64,000 nucleotides of DNA from Acheta domesticus (Eukaryota > Arthropoda > Insecta > Orthoptera > Gryllidae): the NCBI GenBank assembly GCA_031308135.1, contig JAHLJT010008756.1, forward strand, positions 130,322,997-130,386,996, written 5' to 3'. The notes beneath the pieces were generated by a model that had not been told where the DNA came from, did not search any database, and saw nothing but the letters and a program-made list of their open reading frames with translations. Positions 57,219-64,000 of this stretch are shown in pieces; the first letter of the stretch is position 1, and each line of letters opens with the position of its first letter. The translations under genes were made by a program, and so were the position numbers.

Positions 57219-58971
57219 CTGCAGGCGCTCGGCGAACTCCCGGGGCGAGGCCGGGGCGAGGCGGTCGGCATGGAAGGGGGCGTCGCCGCAGATGGGGTGC
57301 GAGAGGATCTTGGCCGTGTACAGCCCCTCGCTGCTGAGGAACGGGCCGGCCGCCGACGCGCGCGGCGACCAGTCGCGCCCTGCGTGCTGGGTGCACGTGC
57401 CCTCGGCCGACAGCAGCTTGCCCGACGGGCAGCACTTGAAGAAGCAGTTGAAGCCCTGCTCGTAGCACACGTCGGCGATCAGCACCAGCGGGCCCTCCTT
57501 CTCCACGGCGTCGAAGCAGAAATTGCTGGTGCTCACCGTCCGACTGCTTCCCCACAGCGTCGTCGTCGACACGGAAATCACGGAGCCTCCGGCGCCGAAG
57601 TCGATGTGCCAGCGCCCACCGTGCTCCGCCTCAAACACCACGCCCCCCTTTTCCACGAGGCCGACGCCGTACCGCACCGGGATGAGGTGGCCCCGCAGCT
57701 GCTGCGGGATCCAGAAGGCCGCCTCGCGGTCCTGGGTGTCCACAATGCCCATCTGCGCGCCGCCGCCCTCCACGCCCAGGCGGTCCACGCAGCGCGCGGC
57801 GCGCACGTCCAGCTGCTCGTCCTTGCGGCAGCACTTGTTCACCTGCGACGCCACCGTCAGCAGCACGCGGCCGCGCGCCCCCGCGCTGTCGAAGCAGTAC
57901 ACCCAGGCGCGCGTGCGCACCGTGCTGTTCGCGGAGAGCACCATCACCCGCGGGGCGTCGCCCGACAGGTCGAGCTGCCACAGGCGCTCGTCGTCGGCGG
58001 GGACGACCTGCCGCGCGGAGATCCACTGGCGGTCGGGCTCGCGCAGGTACTCCACCAGCAGGGCCTTCCTGGAGAGCAGCCTCCGGGGCACCCAGTGGTG
58101 CGCGCCGCCCGCCACCACGGCGCTCAGGTCCTCGAAGCCACCGGCGTCGCCGCCCGCCGCCGCCCCCGCCCGCGCCTCGCAGCCCGTGGCGCTGGCGTTG
58201 AGCTGCTGGTCGCGCGGGCAGCACTTGGGCAGCGTCCACAGCCGCGCCAGCAACAACTGGTGCGGCAGAGGCCCGTCGTTTGTCGTGTCGAAGCAGAACT
58301 CGTCGGCCACGCCCTCCACCGCGCTGCCGGTGCGAGACGGGCCGCGCACGTGCACAGAGTAGCCAGCGCCGGCCTCTCGCAGCTCCCACTGCGGCTTGGA
58401 GCTGTCCTCGCCGGCAACATCCGCCATGGGCTGACCCGCCTCGTCGTTGTGGTCTTTCTCCTCGTCGTCGTCGTCATCGTGATCGTCATCATCGTTATCG
58501 TCGTATTCGTACAAGTCCTCCACGAAATTATCTACAAACGCTATGTTCCAACGCAGTAGTTGCTGATGCGGCTTGTGGTACACGGCCAAGATCACCGTGT
58601 GGCGCAGCTGTCGCGGCAGCCAGTACGCGGCTAATTGGTTGTCGTAGGGGTCGATGATCTCTTCTGACACGTTCTCGCTTTTCCTCATCGTCCGTCTTTC
58701 TTCGCAGGCGTCCAAATGCGCGTTGAGTTGGTACCCCTTGGCGCAGCACTTGGGCACCGACCGCAGCTCGACAGTGGTGAAGATGACGTGTGGCATGTGC
58801 GGGTCGTCCGTCGCGTCGAAGCAGAAGGTTTGCCGCCTGACGGTGCTGAGCGCCACTCGCCCCTTGAAGGCGTCCAGCTCGAAGCGGCGGGCGGTGGAGT
58901 TGACCTTGAGGAAGCGTTCCACTGTTTTGGGCTTCGCCTCCACTCGCTGAGAATAGCCGAGATGACGCAAC
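57219..58971 (-). CDS. Gene B exon 2: multi-module ectodomain
   Basis: Open over 1753 nt, 33 nt longer than in A. The excess is the acidic tract, here about 20 Asp/Glu residues with Asn and His (DDNDDDDHDDDDDEEKD). CC modules are retained: PKCCAKGYQL, PKCCPRDQQL, NKCCRKDEQL and FKCCPSGKLL. Acceptor CTGTTTCAG, donor CTGCAG|GTAAGC. The opposite strand is open for 462 codons by composition. Confidence 0.87.
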
Positions 58972-59064
58972 CTGAAACAGTAACAAGTTAATAATAATCC
59001 GAGAATTCATAGGTATGTTACAAAAATGTCAACAAAAAAACAAAATATTATATAAAGTAAAAGG

Positions 59065-59335
59065 TAAAGGTAACCCCCGTGCATTGTACACAGGCCGATG
59101 TGGCCCTAAGGGGAGGGGAAGGTAGGGCTCCACCTTTCCGTCGTCGTCGGCACAAGGAGGAGGTTGTGTGGCGAGCACAACGCTCCGGCCGCCTTTACCC
59201 GCAGGAAAGATCCTGGTACTCACTTGAAAAAGAGGCTGAGTCGACCCCAGAGCCGTCCCCTACGCCGGAATTCGAACCTGGGTCTATCAGGTCAGGAAGC
59301 CCGTGCCCTACCACTGAGCCACCGCGGCTCCATTA
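59065..59335 (-). mobile_element. tRNA-derived SINE in intron 1 of gene B
   Basis: The minus strand starts GGAGCCGCGGTGGCTCAGTG (A box TGGCTCAGTGG) and has the B box GGTTCGAATTCC about 50 bp on. The rest is a GC-rich body ending near AAAGGTAAAGG repeats. Absent from gene A. Confidence 0.7.
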
Positions 59336-59369
59336 TATAAAGTACATCTTATAAAGAAGTTGAAAATAA

Positions 59370-60240
59370 TATTCCTTGTTTTAAATTTTTAGCATACGTT
59401 AATGATATTTCCGATTCTAATATTTCAACGATTAGGCTCTTCGCAGACGACTGCATACTATACCGACAAATACAAGAGGCTCGAAATCAGCAGATTTTGC
59501 GAAAGGAACTCGATAAAATTATGAAATGGGGGGAAGAAAATGAAATGAAAATCAATCCTACGAAATGCAAAGCTGTAACCTTCAGTAAGAAATGTGAGAA
59601 ACGTTAGTAAAATACACACTTGCAGATGAATCTGCGCCTGAGGTCAGTAGCTTCAAGTATTTGGGAGTTGTTATTCGAAGCGATCCGAACTAGTACGACC
59701 ACATCAAGAACGTTGCGCGCAAATCTTGGAAATCACATCCAAATTGTAATGCGAATATTGAAGAAAGGAAACCGGAACGCACAGCGCTTAGTGTATACTT
59801 CCCTTTTACGTCCGGTAACGGAATACAGCTCCGCGTGTTGGGACCCGAATAGGGTCGGGCAGATAAGCTTGTTAGATCGGATCCAAAAGAGAGGAACAAA
59901 TCATGCAGGAAAAAACAATAATTAAGCTCACATGTGGGAACTCCTAAGCAAACGTCGAAAGATAGCTAGGCTAGTAATTATTTTGAACACTGCACTGGAT
60001 ATATAGCGTTAAACGACATTCGAACTACGATAGGGCAGTCTCAAAGTTTCAGAAGAAGGGATCCATACAAAATTAAATACAGGAATCAGAAAACCGACGT
60101 AGCTAAATATTATTTTATCAATCTGGTTATACCAGACTGGAGCAATCTACCTGCTACCGTGCTAGCGACTTTATCCTCTAGCGTGCGTTGCTACCGGTAT
60201 CGTCTAGGGAATTGCTTGTAATGTCAATATTTATGTGTGA
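59370..60240 (+). mobile_element. LINE reverse transcriptase fragment
   Basis: Broken frames give VNDISDSNISTIRLFADDCI (catalytic F-A-D-D), then KWGEENEMKINPTKCKAVTF, FKYLGVVI, and then SLLRPVTEYSSACWDP plus ISLLDRIQKRG. It ends in PDWSNLPATVLAT, typical of LINE C-termini. 5'-truncated, with several shifts and stops. Confidence 0.78.
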
Positions 60241-60264
60241 TGTATGTCTCCTTAGTTACTAATT

Positions 60265-60907
60265 TTGTTTGTATTTGGCGTGTCGGGCCGTGTACGGGCC
60301 ATGGCTTACCCAGCAGCAGCGACCCGGCCTCGCGGACATTGGTTAAGGGGGAACTTGTGGTTAGCACGAAGACATCCCCACGCCGTATTCTGGTCTACTC
60401 TATCTGAGAAGTGTATTTTCTCACCGTCACGCAGCAACATACACTGGGATATTGCAAGGAAAACGCATACTATAAACTTCCCCAACCGGAAATCTCACCA
60501 GAGTGTGACCGATCACTTATTCTCATACGAGAAATACTTCGCCCTTCACCCCAATGTACAGTTGTCCCCCCTTTTAGTCTCTCTCCTTTCTTCCTTCTCT
60601 TTCGGATTTTCTTCCCCATTTCCATCTATGTTTTCCCTCTCTTCCACTTCTTTCTTTGTTTTTTAAAATGTTCGGCCTTAAGCCGCCATCCTGCTTGAGG
60701 TTTTCTAGGTTTACTCAGTCGCTTAAGGCGTATGCCGGGATGGTCCCTAGTTTTGCTCTTCCAGACGTAAATGTACAGCTGGTCCTCTCCCTTTTAAAAG
60801 ATTACTACTCTGTATTAATGTAGATTTAGTGGTTAGGCAGAAGAGCCGGCCCTATGGCCTGAACCTCGCCATTAATAAAGACATTATTATTATTATTATT
60901 ATTATTC
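60265..60907 (+). mobile_element. SINE/LINE 3' segment ending in (ATT)n
   Basis: 60360-60480 matches the SINE body at 30140-30270. The right part ends AATAAAGACATTATT and an (ATT)n run (60882-60907), a common tail of insect LINEs and their SINE partners. Probably one or two merged insertions. Confidence 0.5.
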
Positions 60908-63519
60908 ACCTCAGGCTAGAAGACTATTTACTTATGCAGTGTTTGCCACTGCAGACAGTGAACAACGTACTAAAATGATTAACGTAGTAGAATCAATACC
61001 TCGGATTGATCTCTACTCACCACCTCAACGATTCCCAAGAGCTGATCCTCCCATTTGACTAGAAGCATCTTCGTGACCGGAACCTCCCCTTCAGCAGTAG
61101 AGACGTACGAACGGAAATCAGTTACAATCTGTTTGTAAATCTCTTCAAAAAGGCTCAATCAAGAAGAGGTAATTATTTTGTTTGTAATACTGTTCATGTC
61201 AATTAATTATTCATGAAATTCTAATAAGAAATTATCAAGTTTTCGCATGTGAAAGATGTTAACACGTGCCGGTGCATTATGTTCATACTATGTTTTCTCT
61301 TCCACAGCCTTTTTTACTTTGTTCAATTTGCTTGATTAAGTAATTATGTATCTGTATACCATCCTGCCAACCACCGCATCACATGGTGACGGAAATTGTA
61401 TTAAATTCAATTTAATTGGAGCTGATTGTGACTGGTGTACCGTGCCTCATACGTTTTCGTAACGACACGTGGCCCGGACATTATTTTCACGGACGGCTGG
61501 ATCCCGGAATTGCATTCTGCCAGTGAGAGCAAAAGCTGAACTACACCCCAACGCGAAATTTGTAAGAACGACGCCCGAAATCGGTCATCTGAGAAGCGGA
61601 GCGTTCCAGGGACAACCAGACTTCTCCAAAGGAATATTCGCCGCCCACGCCATCCGCCCCCTCAATGCACAAAGTAAGGTCCACGTTTTCCTTATATTCC
61701 TTAAATGTAGAGGTATTTGTTAGGCGCCAGAGCCCGCTGAAAGTGCAAGCACTCAGGATAAGCTACCACGTGATTTGGTTGCCTCGCAGTCGACTCGCTC
61801 AAAATATTACTTTTAGAATTGCCAGAGAGATGGAATATTCAACTGAGCTCAGCAGTGAATTCGAGACAGAATGTCTATATATTTCCGTAAGAAACATTCA
61901 GCATTCTTATTTGTGCGAATAGCGGGGTTAGAAGCTATCATTTTTGTACATTCTAGTCAATGCAAATTTCGTGTAAATATTCCATTTCTTAAAACCAAAG
62001 ATTATTACATGTTAGTGTAAATGTAGTGTGAACTGAAAAGTGTAAAATTGCAGTTTGTGTATGTTCTTTTCATATTTTTGACTTTATGAAAGCAAGAGTT
62101 GGTAAACTGAGTCGAAACAAATTCAATTAGGAATACAATTATCATTTACTATTGAAAAAGAGAGAAATTAGTGAGAAATAGTTTGTTTTAAATACCTCAC
62201 GAGTAGAGATTGTTATAAAAATTGTAGCTAGAATTGTTATCATTAGGAAGGATCCTTAGAGACAGTTTACCTTTTTCCAAGTGTATACAAGGGTCTATGT
62301 TATTTTGAGAAAGGTATTTCCTTATTTCACTGTTCTGTATTTTTATATATTCTTGTCAATTCATATTTTTGTGTGTTTCTGTTTTTCCTTCTTTTTGTTT
62401 TTTACTTGTGATTTCAAACTATATCGTGCATGTTGATTTTCCAATCTTGCCTACACATTTTTTCACAACACACAACCTCCTTCATCCACCATCATTATTT
62501 CCTTGAGATCACTACTTTTAAGATTTTACAATTTTCTTTGGGGTCAAGTATAAATTTGGACCATAAGACATTGTCGGGGGATACTACACCCTTCTCTGTA
62601 GTAAACCACTGTGTGGTGTGAGATGCCGCAACTCCGTACAGTGGATACGAACTTCGCAGAGTTGGGTCGGTGTACAGTTGCGCCACAGTGTAAGATGTAT
62701 AGGTGTGTCAACTAGCCGCCTTTAGGGCAAATTTTCTGAAGCCAGTTTGAGGCTAGTTTCTCGCCTGTCCGTATGGTATGCACGATCGGTTTGGGTCACA
62801 GTGTAAGATATACATATTAAGATGACATCTTAAACTCTGACTATTACATAGTTTTACAAAACATTGCCTACCCATTTTCGTAACTGTTCGCTCTAGACTT
62901 TACCAATTCCACCGCGAAGCGACAAATCGCTGACTTGAAATTAGAAATCAGCTGGCCACAGAGCTGTCGAATGGATCACGACCAATCACGACCTTGCCAA
63001 ATGAGACCCAAAGATCGCAGCGTTTATATGCGAGAACTATGAGAACTGGCCTCACATAAGCTTCAGTTTTAGACTGGGAGTGAACACACCTATGTATCTT
63101 ACACCGTGAGTTGCGCATCGAGGAAAAGCGTGCGTGATTGAACGGAGGTCGCACTGGGTCGCGTCATGGAAAGTGAGCCCGCTGAACAATTGGGCTAACC
63201 GGCCTGGCTGCACCTAATTAGTAGTTGTATATTCCCTAGAACATGTATTCTTAACTTCTCTTTGTCTTTGAATGTCTTTATGTTCTGTCTGAACGTTGCG
63301 ATCGAGCGAAAGCTCATTAGCTGGAAACAATTTTTTTTTGTTCGCGAATTGGCTGTCTCGGGCCACGCAGACATGCATCTGTACTTACCGAGGCTCAGTA
63401 TCATTTTATCTCGGTGGCAGGTGCATGTGATTTATCAGGAGATCAGCGTTAAGCGGAATCCGATTTTTATACCCCAGGGTTGCTAGTCCTGGGGGATGGA
63501 AGATGGAATGATGTTGATC
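60908..63519. other. Right part of window, no gene
   Basis: Only unsupported ORFs below 90 codons. Exon 1 of gene B would be expected in this direction but no GC-rich signal-peptide exon and no CTTCCTACAG donor edge were seen on the minus strand. Confidence 0.45.
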
Positions 63520-63632
63520 ATGAAGGGTGAATGGATGACACACATACACACACCCATGCCTGGGGCAGGGTTCGAACACGCGATCCTTCCGTCCGATATT
63601 GCCACGGCACTACTGTCTTAACGATGGGGACC
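63520..63632 (-). mobile_element. Fragment with tRNA-like B box
   Basis: The minus strand contains GTGTTCGAACCCTGCCCC, a B-box-like sequence, next to a CACACA run. Possibly a SINE end; family not identified. Confidence 0.3.
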
Positions 63633-63690
63633 GGATTATTATTGTTATTGTTATTATTATTATTAATATTATTATTATTATTATTAATGT
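63633..63690. repeat. TTA/ATT microsatellite
   Basis: (TTATTA)n with few interruptions. Confidence 0.9.
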
Positions 63691-63754
63691 TTGACTTTCG
63701 GCTGTTACAGTAGAGATTTTTGTTTCTTGAGCAATTCGGTTAATACTGTATTTC

Positions 63755-63832
63755 GAAAATATATCTGCAGTAGATACAGATATCTACAGATACAGATATA
63801 TATCTGTAGTAGATATAGAACTGTCTACAGAT
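63755..63832. repeat. Palindromic ATCTGYAGATA repeat
   Basis: Repeats of ATCTACAGATACAG and its complement around a central ATATATAT form a cruciform-prone stretch. Confidence 0.65.
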
Positions 63833-64000
63833 TGTTTAAGTGTAGACGCAAATTGAAGGGTAATACAGCAACGAATCTCTTTTCCGCATTAATAATTATT
63901 TATATTACAAATGCTTTTATTAGTTTACTTCAAAGTGGGCGGTTATTTATGACTAAATATCTACTGGTATTGGGAATATTACTAATAAAATCGTTGCCCT

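Larger units (their letters stand above)
49654..58971 (-). pseudogene. Methuselah-like receptor gene B, lacking exon 6 (TM5)
   Basis: Whole-locus entry. Exons found: 58971-57219 (2), 56256-55929 (3), 55231-55153 (4), 53333-53077 (5) and 50119-49654 (7), all open, GT-AG and in the same phases as gene A. Exon 1 should lie right of the exon 2 start; none is seen to 64000. The TM5 exon is missing: between exons 5 and 7 lie a SINE, a 5'-truncated Penelope-like element and exon-edge repeats. Joining exon 5 directly to exon 7 shifts the frame and stops within six codons. The clean frames elsewhere say the loss is recent, or that the product is a truncated receptor with four membrane helices. An assembly error is the main alternative. 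Confidence 0.7.

Overview
The window is insect-type nuclear DNA: spliced genes with GT-AG introns, AT-rich noncoding DNA, several tRNA-derived SINEs, LINE, Penelope-like, mariner, pogo and hAT remnants, and a long satellite array. There is no bacterial gene organisation. The only protein-coding host genes I can support are three paralogues of one family, a Methuselah-like (secretin-superfamily) seven-transmembrane receptor with an unusually large cysteine-rich ectodomain. The species cannot be fixed from the sequence.

Layout. Copy C is the last exon (TM6-TM7 plus tail) of a receptor whose other exons lie left of base 1; it ends at 952. From 953 to about 19.6 kb there is no host gene: AT-rich DNA with TE relics and, at 7.7-11.3 kb, about 37 copies of a 97/98-bp satellite with higher-order duplications. 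Copy A is a complete plus-strand receptor gene (start codon 21837, stop 39400, seven coding exons, 1122 residues). All exon phases join in frame when assembled by hand. A GC-rich, CpG-rich block at 19.6-20.05 kb and a 91-bp tandem repeat precede its start codon. Copy B is a minus-strand paralogue (58971 to 49654) facing A. A and B keep similar introns and 3' flanks (to about 40.75 kb and 48.69 kb), so they are arms of an inverted duplication around a spacer of about 8 kb. B has exons 2-5 and 7 open, but its TM5 exon (exon 6) is absent. A 5'-truncated Penelope-like element and a SINE occupy that place, and B's exon 1 is not in the window.

The most striking structure is at the splice junctions. 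Several exon edges of these genes have been copied in tandem into the adjoining intron or UTR. The last-exon acceptor plus its first codons is repeated as a 69-bp unit in all three paralogues. The exon-1 donor is repeated about 28 times as a 44-bp unit. The exon-6 donor is repeated at least four times, so that intron 6 of A is largely copies of its own two exon edges. The exon-5 acceptor has an extra copy 1.17 kb upstream, and the sequence abutting the start codon is repeated as a 91-bp unit. Most copies look like disabled decoys: a one-base deletion leading to a stop, or a donor GT changed to GC. This pattern, plus two hammerhead-ribozyme-like cores and a dense unexplained TCAGTGA motif cluster in intron 4 of A, are the main items worth following up.
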